From Candidatus Aphodousia faecipullorum (GTDB lineage Bacteria; Pseudomonadota; Gammaproteobacteria; Burkholderiales; Burkholderiaceae_F): 64,000 nucleotides of DNA. Location: the NCBI GenBank assembly GCA_018714205.1, contig DVNR01000053.1, positions 62,001 through 126,000 of the forward strand, in the 5' to 3' direction. Both the position numbers and the translations under genes were made by a program. Below are positions 19,802 through 29,981 of this stretch, in pieces; the first letter of the stretch is position 1; every line of letters begins with the position of its first letter. A model generated the notes under the pieces. It was not told the origin of the DNA. It did no database searches and saw only the letters and a list, made by a program, of their open reading frames with translations.

Positions 19802-20581
19802 TCAGTACGATACTTGAACGGCCAATCCAGCCTCTTTAACAAGTTCTCCAATACGATCAAGTTCCTGAGCCGAAGCTTTCATCAAACCGGATTCTGGGGT
19901 TTCCCGATCAATCGTATAAACCATCACTTCTTCCGGCTGAATAATCTTTAACGCCTCTATCCAAGGCAAAACAAAATGATCGCTCACATTGGCGACATCA
20001 TGTCCGTCAGCGTCCGTCCCTTTCAAAAACATTGTTTGTATAATGGCGTGCCCCTTAAATCGAGCAAAAGCCTCAATCTGCGAATGAACGCTATAGTGTG
20101 AGGTCGGTCGATCAACCAATGCGATGTAGTCTTCATCAACTGTGTCAAGCTTCAAAATATTGTTATCAACACGCATTAATGCCGAAAAAACAGCCTCTTT
20201 ATGAACCTGCGTCCCGTTGGTCAGCACGCTGATTTTTGCATCGGGATAATACCGGTTACGAAGTTTGATCACATCATCAACGATTTCCGCAAAATGAGGA
20301 TGGGCTGTCGGTTCCCCATTACCAGCAAACGTAATAACATCAAGAGCACGACCTTCTTGTTGCATCTTGACTAAGGTATGCTCCAACTCTTCGGCAACTA
20401 ATACTCGAGATGGTAACTTTTGCGACGTTTTCGTTTGGGCGTTCAAACCGCATTCACAGTAGATGCAGTCGAAAGTGCACACTTTACCGGTCTCCGGTAG
20501 CAAATTAATGCCTAATGACACTCCGAGACGGCGACTTTGAATCGGCCCAAACACAGGAGAAGCAAATAAGATCGTCGACAT
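19802..20581 (-). CDS. Radical SAM protein
   Basis: CTFDCIYCECG cluster motif, TFAGNGEPTAHPHF. Confidence 0.88.
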   Translation of the reverse strand: MSTILFASPVFGPIQSRRLGVSLGINLLPETGKVCTFDCIYCECGLNAQTKTSQKLPSRVLVAEELEHTLVKMQQEGRALDVITFAGNGEPTAHPHFAEIVDDVIKLRNRYYPDAKISVLTNGTQVHKEAVFSALMRVDNNILKLDTVDEDYIALVDRPTSHYSVHSQIEAFARFKGHAIIQTMFLKGTDADGHDVANVSDHFVLPWIEALKIIQPEEVMVYTIDRETPESGLMKASAQELDRIGELVKEAGLAVQVSY

Positions 20582-20722
20582 TCTGTTTTCCTCTTAAAGC
20601 AGTCTTTTACGGCACAGTGAGCCGCATGCGGATTCCAAAGACAGCTACAATGCGGCTTCTTCGGTACAATTCGACTGTTCGATCATTATATACGTGCTCT
20701 ATAACAGTAAATAACAAAACAA

Positions 20723-21346
20723 ATGGCGCAAATACGTTTAATTGTCGGACTGGGTAACCCCGGTCCCGATTATGAAAATACTCGGCACAATGCGGGCTTT
20801 TGGTTTTTGGATCGTTTAGCCCTAAAACAATCTGTTTTTTTTCATGAAGAAAAAAAGTTTTTCGGTCAAGTTGCCAAGGTGCGCATTGCCAACCAAGAAG
20901 TCTGGCTATTAAAACCGAGTACTTATATGAATCGCTCTGGTCAGGCTGTCGTTGCTCTAGCACTGTACTATAAGATCCTGCCCGAAGAAATCCTGGTCGT
21001 TCACGACGAAATGGACCTTTTGCCTGGCTGCATGAAAGTAAAAAAAGGCGGGGGTAATGCGGGTCATAATGGCTTAAAAGATATTACAGAAAAATTATCA
21101 ACTCCCAATTTTTGGCGTCTCCGCTTGGGAACAGGTCATCCGCGATCGCTTGGTTTGGCGCAGCCGGTCATTGATTTTGTTCTTCATGCACCCTCTAGCG
21201 AACATCGAGCTTTAATTGATGAGTGCATTGATGCCGCACTAAAAACAATTGCCGATATTGCCGTGGGTGATATGGCTCGAGTACAACGCTCCATAGCGAA
21301 ATTCGGTCATCCGCGTGAAAAAAAAGATAACGAGGAATCATTGTGA
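20723..21346 (+). CDS. pth: Peptidyl-tRNA hydrolase
   Basis: [50 protein letters not shown]. Confidence 0.97.
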   Translation: MAQIRLIVGLGNPGPDYENTRHNAGFWFLDRLALKQSVFFHEEKKFFGQVAKVRIANQEVWLLKPSTYMNRSGQAVVALALYYKILPEEILVVHDEMDLLPGCMKVKKGGGNAGHNGLKDITEKLSTPNFWRLRLGTGHPRSLGLAQPVIDFVLHAPSSEHRALIDECIDAALKTIADIAVGDMARVQRSIAKFGHPREKKDNEESL

Positions 21347-21837
21347 AACAAAAAGAAAAGATTCTCGCTAGCGGCTGCCTCTTAGGCGAACGTGTCCGCT
21401 ATGATGCTCAAGTTCTCCAAATTACTGATCAGCGCATTTTCCAATGGGCTCGAGAAAAACGATTTGTCCCGATTTGCCCGGAATGCATGGGCGGTTTGTG
21501 GGTTCCTCGTGAACCTTGTGAAATTGAACCAGGCAAAACAGCTCAAGATGTTCTGGATGGGAATGCCAGAATCTTCAGTAAAACCGGAAATGATTGTACC
21601 GATGACTATCTTTTCGGAGTTCAAGCATGCATAAACTTGGCCAAACGCCATCATATCCGACTTGCCCTGTTAAAACAGCGTAGCCCGGCTTGTGCAACTC
21701 GTCACCTTCACGACGGTCATTTTAACGGCACCCTTATCGAAGGACTAGGCGTACTAGCGCTTGCCTTGCAAAAAGAGGGAATCCAAACGTTTGATGAAAC
21801 ACAATTGGACGAATTGCAGGCTCAACTTATCGATTGA
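21343..21837 (+). CDS. DUF523-type protein
   Basis: [54 protein letters not shown]; overlaps pth stop. Confidence 0.8.
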   Translation: MKQKEKILASGCLLGERVRYDAQVLQITDQRIFQWAREKRFVPICPECMGGLWVPREPCEIEPGKTAQDVLDGNARIFSKTGNDCTDDYLFGVQACINLAKRHHIRLALLKQRSPACATRHLHDGHFNGTLIEGLGVLALALQKEGIQTFDETQLDELQAQLID

Positions 21838-21896
21838 GACCGCATCTACTGAATGTTAAAATTGGTTGGTTACAGACTTTTTTACCGGAATTCATC

Positions 21897-22991
21897 ATGG
21901 GATTGAAATGTGGTATTGTCGGATTACCCAATGTGGGAAAATCCACGATTTTTAATGCATTAACCAAAGCAGGCATCGCCGCAGAGAATTATCCTTTCTG
22001 CACCATTGAACCCAATGTTGGCATTGTCGAAGTGCCTGACCCTCGTCTAAAACAATTAGCCGACATTGTTTCTCCGCAACGCATTGTCCCTGCAGTCGTC
22101 GAATTTGTCGATATTGCAGGATTAGTTGCGGGTGCCAGCAAAGGCGAAGGACTCGGCAACCAGTTTTTAGCAAATATTCGTGAATGTGATGCCATAGCTC
22201 ATATCGTCCGTTGTTTCAACGATGACAACATTGTGCATGTTGCCGGCCATGTGGATCCAACAGAAGACATCGAAGTCATTAACACAGAACTTGCTCTGGC
22301 GGACCTGGCTACCGTTGATCGCATGCTCAACAAGTATTCAAAACAAGCTCGTCAAGGTGGGGACAAAGAAGCCCTCAAATTAGTTACGGTACTAGAAAAG
22401 ATTCAACCGGTTTTAAACGAGGGCAAACCGGCACGGCAAGTCGAATTGACTAAAGACGAAAAGGCAATCATTAAGCCACTTTGCTTGCTAACCGTCAAAC
22501 CCACCATGTACGTCGCAAACGTAGATGACACTGGTTTTGAAAACAATCCTCTATTGGATTCCGTAAAAGCCATCGCCGCCAAGGAAAATGCGCCCGTCGT
22601 CGCTTTGTGCGCCAAAATTGAAGCAGAAATCGCTGAATTGGATGAAGAGGATAAGGCCATGTTCCTTGAGGACATGGGAATGCATGAAGCAGGACTTGAT
22701 CGTGTTATTCGCGCTGGCTACGACCTTCTTGGTTTGCAAACGTACTTCACGGCAGGTCCGAAAGAGGTTCGTGCTTGGACGATTCACAAAGGCGACACAG
22801 CGCCTCAAGCCGCCGGTGTCATTCATACCGACTTTGAACGCGGCTTTATTCGCGCCCAAACCATTTCTTTTGAAGACTACATCGCTCACAACGGTGAAAA
22901 AGGCGCTCAAGAAGCAGGAAAGATGCGTGCCGAAGGTAAAGACTACATTGTTCATGATGGTGACATCATGAATTTCTTATTTAACGTTTAA
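21897..22991 (+). CDS. ychF: Redox-regulated ATPase YchF (OLA1)
   Basis: [28 protein letters not shown] track start 21834 is upstream of the conserved N-terminus. Confidence 0.97.
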   Translation: MGLKCGIVGLPNVGKSTIFNALTKAGIAAENYPFCTIEPNVGIVEVPDPRLKQLADIVSPQRIVPAVVEFVDIAGLVAGASKGEGLGNQFLANIRECDAIAHIVRCFNDDNIVHVAGHVDPTEDIEVINTELALADLATVDRMLNKYSKQARQGGDKEALKLVTVLEKIQPVLNEGKPARQVELTKDEKAIIKPLCLLTVKPTMYVANVDDTGFENNPLLDSVKAIAAKENAPVVALCAKIEAEIAELDEEDKAMFLEDMGMHEAGLDRVIRAGYDLLGLQTYFTAGPKEVRAWTIHKGDTAPQAAGVIHTDFERGFIRAQTISFEDYIAHNGEKGAQEAGKMRAEGKDYIVHDGDIMNFLFNV

Positions 22992-23004
22992 ATACTTTAC
23001 AATC

Positions 23005-23034
23005 AAAGGGTCGGTATCGTCGCCGACCCCCTTT
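23005..23034 (+). terminator. Probable terminator hairpin after ychF
   Basis: GGGTCGG...CCGACCC; weak T tract. Confidence 0.5.
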
Positions 23035-23053
23035 CATCCAGATTTTTAAATCT

Positions 23054-23431
23054 ATGGCAACTGTCCTATCCAAACGTCGTCGCGAGTTCGGTGAGAGGCT
23101 TCGTACCGAACGGGAGCGCTTAGGTTACACAGAGTTGCAAATTGCTCAACTCTTGGGGGTACCGTTGCAAACTTATCAAAAGTATGAAGAGGGACAAGAA
23201 GATCCTGGAATCTTTCGCATGCCTCGTTTAAACGACTGTGGCTTTGACATTCTTTTTATTATCACCAGCGAGCGTCATAATCCAATAGAAGAAGAAAATG
23301 AATTGCTTGCCCGTTTCCGGGAACTCTCCAATAGAGGGAGAAATTCTATTTTCATGACACTGGATGCGTTGGAGCGGCTTGCTCCCAACTTACGTCAAAC
23401 AATCCGTGATAAGTGGAAGCAGCCTAAGTAA
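23054..23431 (+). CDS. XRE-type helix-turn-helix protein
   Basis: RLRTERERLGYTELQIAQLLGVPLQTYQKYEEGQEDP. Confidence 0.82.
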   Translation: MATVLSKRRREFGERLRTERERLGYTELQIAQLLGVPLQTYQKYEEGQEDPGIFRMPRLNDCGFDILFIITSERHNPIEEENELLARFRELSNRGRNSIFMTLDALERLAPNLRQTIRDKWKQPK

Positions 23432-23520
23432 AAATTTTTAGCCTGTGCGTTACCCGCCCATAATTTTGTGTTATTTTACGTCTTGTTGACTCTGTTATTT
23501 CCTTTGCACGGGTTTGTTTC

Positions 23521-25689
23521 ATGCGAATCTTACGGCGACTTCTGTGGTTGATTGCTTTCATCGCCTTAGCAACGATGGTGTGCGTGGTCACGCTTTTCTT
23601 ATTGATCACACCAGAAAACGTACAACAACACCTTCAGAAGATCTGCGCCGAAAACGGTCTAACACTTCAAATGAACGAAGTTCCGTCGGTCAAAATTCTG
23701 CCTACCGTTGAAATTCATCTTCCAGCAGCAACAATCAAAAACTCCTCTGATGTAACGATCGCTCAATTTCGAATGGCCCGCTTTGACCTAAAGCCTTGGT
23801 GGCTCCTGTTGGGTCGCTCGCACATTCAAGTCTTAACCTTGGAAGGTCTAACGGCGCAAATAAATGATCCCGCCAAATTCTTTCAAACGATTCGCACTTA
23901 TAGAACGGAAAATGCGAGCTTTTTTACAAATGTCGTTATTGAGTCACTGACGTTAAAAGAGGCTGACTTTCGCTTAATTGCTCCACAATATACAGTTCAA
24001 TTAGCCAATCTATCTGCCTATATTGCTAATCCGGCCCCTCAGATGCATGCTCCCGTGAGTTTTAGCTCACAGCTGCGATTGAAGACAGACTCCAAAGACC
24101 TTCTTTTAGAAAACGAAAGCAGTTTCACATTGGATGTCGATATGGCATCTGGCTCCATCGCTTTTGAACAATTACATCTACACGCCAGCGGTACCTACAA
24201 TGGCGCCGCCACCCAGTTGGGACTCGATTCGCCGCTATTACAGATAAGAAGTGACTCTCTTTATAGCAAAACGGCTCTGTTGAGCCTCTCTCACGCAGAA
24301 CAATCTCAGCAACTGACGCTCTCAACTGCTGAACTCAAAATAACACCGGACCAGATCGAAGCGCCAGACTTAAGAGTGGTCTATCAGCGAGGATTAGGTA
24401 AAAATCATTTTGAATTGGATCTTCGCTCACCCATCATATTTAAGCAACTAGAAGGACTCTGGGAGGCCGGGCACTTGCAAGGGCGTGTTTTATTGCCTCA
24501 AGCGACCGCCCCCAGCCCGATTTCCGGCCAAGCCCATGGCAGTCTGGAAAACAAACTCGTTAATTTGACACTCTTTAGCCGACTGAATGACTCCCCTGTC
24601 AATTTCCAAGGCGAAATCGTTGGTTACCAACATCCTAGCATCGAAGGGGAGTTGGTTATAGGACGTTCACGAATTAAAGACCTTGAACTTTTGTCAAGTG
24701 TCTCTAATTCTTCGCAACCTTTAGAAAATACTGTGGGTGACCAACCATCCACTGATGACGATCAATCAACAAGATTATCTGACAAAGAAACAGCAATCGA
24801 ATCGGTCCAATCAGCACCTCATCAAACTTCTTCGGATTTGCCAACGACTGCCTTAGATCATACTCAACAAGCTTCAGAGGAGGTGGTGCAGACCCCAAAC
24901 TCTCCTCGGTACGATTTTGAGCTTTTAGACCATTTTGACTTCAAAGGAAATATCGTTATTGGCGAATTGGAAATGGCTCGATTAAAGGCGCAACAAGTCA
25001 AAGCGCCCGCCACGGTTCAAAATGGTGTCTTACGTCTTAGTCCGATTTCAGCGTTGCTCTACGATGGTCGAGCTGAAGCCGACCTAACCATACAGGCTTC
25101 TGGTCAATGGAATATCACGGCAGATGCAGGCAATATCAGCGTGGAAGCGTTGTCTCAATCTGCAGGAGCGACACAGAAAATTCCCGGAATCATGAATCTA
25201 CAAATTCATTTTTTCGGCAATGGAACCTCGACAAGCAGTGCAACCGGTCAAATCGGCTTTTCAACAATCAATACGAAGCTATTTGGTTTGAATTTATACA
25301 ACGCATTGAAAAAGGTAGAAAATTTTGAGCCCCTACGAGAGGATCCGACAGAATTTACACCGGTCGACCAAATCAGTGGCGTAGTAACCATTCATAATGA
25401 ATCGGCAAAAATTTCTCCGCTCACTATTCAATTCAAAGGAGTTCCAATGAGCGGTGCCGCTGACCTAAACATTGATGATGAGACTGTGACAGGAGAAATT
25501 AACGGATCGTTGCGAGGTCTAAAAACAAAGCTCTATATTTCTGGCAACTGGTGGCAACCCACATTGTCGCTCAATAGTGAAGAGTTCCAGGCTATTAACC
25601 AAATAACAGCCCCAGAGCCGATTGTGAAGCCTCAAGAGCAGTCAACTCGATGGGATAAGATCAAAGAATTTATAAAAAAGCACTTCTAG
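23521..25689 (+). CDS. AsmA family protein
   Basis: N-terminal TM, AsmA-like N-terminus and C-terminal region (GVVTIHNESAKISPLTIQFKGVPMSGAADLNIDDETVTGEINGSL). Confidence 0.85.
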   Translation: MRILRRLLWLIAFIALATMVCVVTLFLLITPENVQQHLQKICAENGLTLQMNEVPSVKILPTVEIHLPAATIKNSSDVTIAQFRMARFDLKPWWLLLGRSHIQVLTLEGLTAQINDPAKFFQTIRTYRTENASFFTNVVIESLTLKEADFRLIAPQYTVQLANLSAYIANPAPQMHAPVSFSSQLRLKTDSKDLLLENESSFTLDVDMASGSIAFEQLHLHASGTYNGAATQLGLDSPLLQIRSDSLYSKTALLSLSHAEQSQQLTLSTAELKITPDQIEAPDLRVVYQRGLGKNHFELDLRSPIIFKQLEGLWEAGHLQGRVLLPQATAPSPISGQAHGSLENKLVNLTLFSRLNDSPVNFQGEIVGYQHPSIEGELVIGRSRIKDLELLSSVSNSSQPLENTVGDQPSTDDDQSTRLSDKETAIESVQSAPHQTSSDLPTTALDHTQQASEEVVQTPNSPRYDFELLDHFDFKGNIVIGELEMARLKAQQVKAPATVQNGVLRLSPISALLYDGRAEADLTIQASGQWNITADAGNISVEALSQSAGATQKIPGIMNLQIHFFGNGTSTSSATGQIGFSTINTKLFGLNLYNALKKVENFEPLREDPTEFTPVDQISGVVTIHNESAKISPLTIQFKGVPMSGAADLNIDDETVTGEINGSLRGLKTKLYISGNWWQPTLSLNSEEFQAINQITAPEPIVKPQEQSTRWDKIKEFIKKHF

Positions 25690-25694
25690 GACTG

Positions 25695-25717
25695 GATCAG
25701 GGGAGATTCCCCTGATC
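25695..25717. terminator. Strong inverted repeat between convergent asmA-like gene and ftsY
   Basis: GATCAGGGGA-GAT-TCCCCTGATC, 10-bp perfect stem between convergent genes. Confidence 0.65.
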
Positions 25718-25739
25718 TGCTTTATTAAAAACAAAGCTT

Positions 25740-26669
25740 CTACAATCCAATAAGCGCGTTAGCAAACTCCTCCGCCTTGAAGGGCTGAAGGTCATCAATG
25801 TGCTCTCCAACACCAATAAAATAGATTGGTATGGGTTTATCTTGACGCATTTTTGTAATAGCTGCCAGCACGCCTCCCTTAGCCGTTCCATCCAATTTGG
25901 TAATGATGAGTCCAGTCAATGGAACTGCCTCATCAAATGCTTTGACTTGAGCGAGTGCATTTTGTCCGTTTGTTCCGTCAATGACTAAAATAACTTCGTG
26001 CGGAGCCCCTGGTAGAGCTTTGTTTTGCGAGCGAGCGATACGTTTCAGTTCTTCCATTAAGCGGGTCTGTGTTGTCAAACGTCCTGCCGTATCCACAATG
26101 ACAACGTCCATCCCGCGCGCTTTCCCTGCGCTAACAGCATCAAAAGCAACGGCTGCGGGATCCCCTCCTGCCTGAGCGATCACCTCCACACGATTACGTT
26201 CTCCCCAAACAGCCAATTGCTCTCGCGCTGCAGCTCTAAAGGTATCTCCAGCCGCCAACAGGACACTTTTGCCCTCCTTAGAAAACCATTTACTAATTTT
26301 CCCAATTGAGGTTGTTTTGCCTGCTCCATTGACACCAATCATCATCATGATTAGTGGTTTTTCTCGGTTGATATCGAGCTGCCCCTCAGCAGGTTTTAAG
26401 AGCTTGACTAATTGATCACGAAGCTCCAGGCGAACTTCATCTTGGGTTTTCAACCCCTTTAACTGAATAGCTTCGCGCAACGAAGTCAAGATTTCACTAA
26501 CAGTTTGCACACCCATATCAGCTGAAATCAGTGCAAACTCTAGCTCTTCTAAAAACTCCTCGTCGACTTTTCCACCTGTGAAAAGACCGATAATATTCAC
26601 ACGGGTTTTATGTAGTCCCTCTTTTAAGCGACTAAACCATCCCGTTTTTTTCGTCTCAGACGTTATCAT
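25740..26669 (-). CDS. ftsY: Signal recognition particle receptor FtsY
   Basis: GVNGAGKTTSIGKISKWF, VDTAGRLTTQTRLMEEL, TKLDGTAKGG; start MITSETKK at 26669 preferred. Confidence 0.96.
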   Translation of the reverse strand: MITSETKKTGWFSRLKEGLHKTRVNIIGLFTGGKVDEEFLEELEFALISADMGVQTVSEILTSLREAIQLKGLKTQDEVRLELRDQLVKLLKPAEGQLDINREKPLIMMMIGVNGAGKTTSIGKISKWFSKEGKSVLLAAGDTFRAAAREQLAVWGERNRVEVIAQAGGDPAAVAFDAVSAGKARGMDVVIVDTAGRLTTQTRLMEELKRIARSQNKALPGAPHEVILVIDGTNGQNALAQVKAFDEAVPLTGLIITKLDGTAKGGVLAAITKMRQDKPIPIYFIGVGEHIDDLQPFKAEEFANALIGL

Positions 26670-26684
26670 TAGCTTATGAGTCCT

Positions 26685-27314
26685 ATGAAAATGAAATCGA
26701 GTCACAATCAACGTGACGTAAGTTTACCAAGAGTCAGCCCTAGAGGCGGTAGTGGTTCCGTTCGAATCATTGCTGGGGTGTGGCGTCGTACCCCATTAAC
26801 AGTCTCGGATACTCAGGGCCTCAGGCCCACCGGTGATCGTATACGCGAAACCCTTTTCAATTGGTTGACATTCCTTTATGGAGACTTTTCCAATCGAAGC
26901 GCGCTTGATATGTTTGCTGGCTCTGGAGCGCTCGGATTTGAATTTGGTAGTCGAGGCGGTCAACGAATTGTGATGGTTGAAAAAAACACGTCAGCCTATT
27001 CTTTGCTGAAAGCTGCCCAAGAAAAGCTTAAAGCTAACCAAATTGAGCTGCTGAGAGGCGATGTTTTTTCTCTGCTGTCAAAACATAATGAACATTTTGA
27101 CATCATTTTTATTGACCCCCCCTTCAACCTGAATTACCATGAAAAAGCGATAACGGTTGCTCTTTCTCACTTGAAAACCGATGGAGTCATGTATGTTGAA
27201 TCTCCGAACGAATGGTCGTGTAAAGAGTTATTTGAAAGGCTTCATCTTGAGATCATACGAGAAGGGCATTCTGGAGCTGTTGCCTACCGACTTGTAAAGA
27301 TCAAGGACTTGTAG
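26685..27314 (+). CDS. rsmD: 16S rRNA (guanine(966)-N(2))-methyltransferase RsmD
   Basis: RIIAGVWRRTPL, LRPTGDRIRETLFNWL, ALDMFAGSGALGFE, FIDPPF; start 26676 or 26685. Confidence 0.94.
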   Translation: MKMKSSHNQRDVSLPRVSPRGGSGSVRIIAGVWRRTPLTVSDTQGLRPTGDRIRETLFNWLTFLYGDFSNRSALDMFAGSGALGFEFGSRGGQRIVMVEKNTSAYSLLKAAQEKLKANQIELLRGDVFSLLSKHNEHFDIIFIDPPFNLNYHEKAITVALSHLKTDGVMYVESPNEWSCKELFERLHLEIIREGHSGAVAYRLVKIKDL

Positions 27315-27316
27315 TT

Positions 27317-27805
27317 ATGACCATTGCTGTCTACGCCGGGACATTTGACCCATTTACACTTGGACATGAGGATGTTTTAAACAGAGCCTGTCAAATTTTT
27401 GACAACATCATCGTTGCCGTTGCCGCAGATACAGGGAAAAAAACGTTTTTCTCTTTTGAGGAGCGAGTCCTTTTAGCCAAAGAGGTCGTTGGAAAGCGTC
27501 AGGGTGTTGAAGTCGTTGGGTTTGAAGGCCTATTAAGCGAATTTGTCAAAGCCCGTTCGGCGAAAGTACTCATCCGAGGAGTTCGCAACGGTAGTGATTT
27601 CGATTACGAAACGCGAATGGCCGCTGTCAATAGAGCACTCAATCATGACGTTCAAACCATTTTTTTCCCACCGATTAGCGGAACACAAGCGATTTCCGGT
27701 TCTCTTGTTAGAGAGATTTACCGATTGGGCGGCGATGTTTCTGCCTTTGTCAGTCCTGCTGTGTGCCGTGCATTAGCTACCAAACGAGAAGCCCACAAGG
27801 AATAA
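27317..27805 (+). CDS. coaD: Pantetheine-phosphate adenylyltransferase
   Basis: AVYAGTFDPFTLGHEDVLNRA, LIRGVRNGSDFDYE. Confidence 0.97.
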   Translation: MTIAVYAGTFDPFTLGHEDVLNRACQIFDNIIVAVAADTGKKTFFSFEERVLLAKEVVGKRQGVEVVGFEGLLSEFVKARSAKVLIRGVRNGSDFDYETRMAAVNRALNHDVQTIFFPPISGTQAISGSLVREIYRLGGDVSAFVSPAVCRALATKREAHKE

Positions 27806-27810
27806 GTCGA

Positions 27811-29283
27811 ATGCATGTTGCCTCTGTTGATCTTGGCTCAAATAGTTTCCGATTGCAAATCGGTCGTGTTGAAGCGGGGAAAATTATTCCTGTAAATTAC
27901 TTCAAAGATGGGGTAAGAATTGCGGCTGGTTTGGATGAGAAGGGGAACCTTTCCCAGGAAGCTCAGGAACGGGCACTCAAAACGCTTTCTAAATTTAAGG
28001 CGCTTTTAGTCGGCTTTCCAACTAGTCACGTGAGAGCGGTTGGAACTCAAACTCTTCGGGTGGCTAAAAACGCACCGGAATTTATTGAGAAAGCGCAGAA
28101 AGCACTTGGCTATCCCATAGAAGTTTTAAGAGGCAATGAAGAAGCCCGGTTAATTTTTGTAGGCTGTTCTCACGCCTTGCCACCATCCAGAGCTCGCCGC
28201 CTATTTGTCGATATTGGTGGTGCCTCAACCGAACTCTCCGTTGGTCAAGGCTACCAAGCTCAAATTTGTAGTTCTTTTCATATTGGATGTGTGAGTTTGA
28301 CCTTGGCTTATTTTGCCGACGGAGTGATTACAAAAAGTCGCTTTGAAGCTGCTCAACTTGCAGCCTATTCGCAGTTGATTGAGGCCAGAAAAGTTTTCAG
28401 TGCCCCTCAAATTTGGGATGAAGCGTACGGATCTTCAGGTTCTATGGAGGCTGTTTGTTCCATTGCTCGCATACTTGGTCTCGGTGATGGTGGTATCTCA
28501 CAACATGACTTAGTTCAAATTCGAGACTACTTTATTCGTTGTGGGGAAATAAACAAATTGCAACTTGAAGATCTCCATCAATCCAGAAGGGATGTGATTG
28601 CTGGAGGACTTGCCGTCTTGTGCGCAGTCTTTGATGCTCTTGGCATTGAGCGAATGGCTTTTTCTTCCGGAGCTTTGCGCATGGGGGTACTCTATGACTT
28701 GCAAGATAAACTCAACAATAACGATTGCAGAACACAAAGCATTGATCGTCTGTTGTCTTTTGTTCAATGGGACCGTGAACAAACCGCAAGAGTTGACTTA
28801 TTAAGCTCGATGCTCATGTGTTCCCTTGTGCCCGATGGACTGGATGAAGAAAAAAAATGTCTTCACTGGGCTGCGCAATTGCACGAAATTGGAACGAATA
28901 TCAGCCATAATGGATTTCATCGCCACGGCGCTTATATTGTTGAGCATGCCGATCTTGTTGGTTTTTCAGCTTCCACTCAATGCTGGATCGCAGATTTGAT
29001 TTTGGCACAACGCGGAGCACTGCAAGAGTTCAATGAGCAAATGAGAGATTCCGCTTGGACATTGTCGTTGCTTTGTCTACGCCTAGCATGCATCTTTGCT
29101 CAAGAACGAACAAGTGCTAGATTACCTGAACTACAACTCCTGTCCTTGGGAGCAAGACACTTTGAGCTTCGAATCAAGTCAACGGGCTGGTTAGAAACAC
29201 ATCCTTTAATAAAATTCCTATTAGATGGTGAAGTAAAGCACTGGAAAGCCGTACAATATACTTTTGATTTTTGCTATTGCTGA
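27811..29283 (+). CDS. ppx: Ppx/GppA phosphatase family protein (exopolyphosphatase)
   Basis: MHVASVDLGSNSFRLQIGRV, FVDIGGASTELSVG; ATG at 27811. Confidence 0.9.
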   Translation: MHVASVDLGSNSFRLQIGRVEAGKIIPVNYFKDGVRIAAGLDEKGNLSQEAQERALKTLSKFKALLVGFPTSHVRAVGTQTLRVAKNAPEFIEKAQKALGYPIEVLRGNEEARLIFVGCSHALPPSRARRLFVDIGGASTELSVGQGYQAQICSSFHIGCVSLTLAYFADGVITKSRFEAAQLAAYSQLIEARKVFSAPQIWDEAYGSSGSMEAVCSIARILGLGDGGISQHDLVQIRDYFIRCGEINKLQLEDLHQSRRDVIAGGLAVLCAVFDALGIERMAFSSGALRMGVLYDLQDKLNNNDCRTQSIDRLLSFVQWDREQTARVDLLSSMLMCSLVPDGLDEEKKCLHWAAQLHEIGTNISHNGFHRHGAYIVEHADLVGFSASTQCWIADLILAQRGALQEFNEQMRDSAWTLSLLCLRLACIFAQERTSARLPELQLLSLGARHFELRIKSTGWLETHPLIKFLLDGEVKHWKAVQYTFDFCYC

Positions 29284-29294
29284 TTCGTTTATCA

Positions 29295-29981
29295 ATGTCA
29301 AATCCCATTGCTACCCAAGACAACCCCCTCGTGGAATTAGCGCATGTCTTCATGGATTTTGATGACATGCAAGTGTTGCGCGATGTTTCTGTCAAAATTT
29401 ATCGGGGTGAGTTTGTCGTCTTACATGGTGACACTGGGTGTGGTAAATCGACCGTTTTACGATTGATTGCCGGCTTGCTTAATCCTTCACGCGGAGCCGT
29501 TCGAGTCGCTGGCGAGGATGTTCAGAATTTTTCAATTCTTCAAAGGCGCTGGCTTCGTCGTGCGATTGGTCTAATGATGCAAGACTCCCCACTTCTGCCA
29601 GATCGTTCGATTTTGGAGAATGTTATGTTACCTGCGCTTGCAGCGGAAGCCACCACCGCTCAAGCTCGGCAACAAGCACTTGCCGCACTGTCACGTTGCC
29701 ATGTTTCCGAATTAGCCTATGCAATGCCAATTGACCTCTCTTCTGGACAACGACAACAGGTCAGTCTCGCAAGGGCCGTGGTTAATTTACCTGTTTTGAT
29801 CTTAGCTGATGAACCGGCGGCTCATTTAGATGCCAACAACGCCCAAACGCTTATTAACCTGCTTGGCGAATTCTCTAGCGCTGGAGTAACTGTCATTGTG
29901 GCTTCTCACCTTTTACTCACCCCCTACGGTATTCCTTACCGTGAGGTCCGTTTTGCTTCTCAACATGGGGCTCTGAGATGA
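29295..29981 (+). CDS. ftsE: Cell division ATP-binding protein FtsE
   Basis: HGDTGCGKSTVLRLIAGL, LSSGQRQQVSLARAV, LADEPAAHLD; followed by ftsX. Confidence 0.9.
   Translation: MSNPIATQDNPLVELAHVFMDFDDMQVLRDVSVKIYRGEFVVLHGDTGCGKSTVLRLIAGLLNPSRGAVRVAGEDVQNFSILQRRWLRRAIGLMMQDSPLLPDRSILENVMLPALAAEATTAQARQQALAALSRCHVSELAYAMPIDLSSGQRQQVSLARAVVNLPVLILADEPAAHLDANNAQTLINLLGEFSSAGVTVIVASHLLLTPYGIPYREVRFASQHGALR

Noticed and set aside
19802-20581. Radical SAM gene as part of a peptide-modification (RiPP) system
   Set aside because: No precursor peptide, transporter or protease nearby; flanked by rplY and pth
22551-22955. 134-aa minus-strand ORF
   Set aside because: Antisense shadow of ychF
23054-23431. 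XRE gene as half of a toxin-antitoxin pair
   Set aside because: No adjacent small toxin ORF; downstream gene is a large AsmA-like protein
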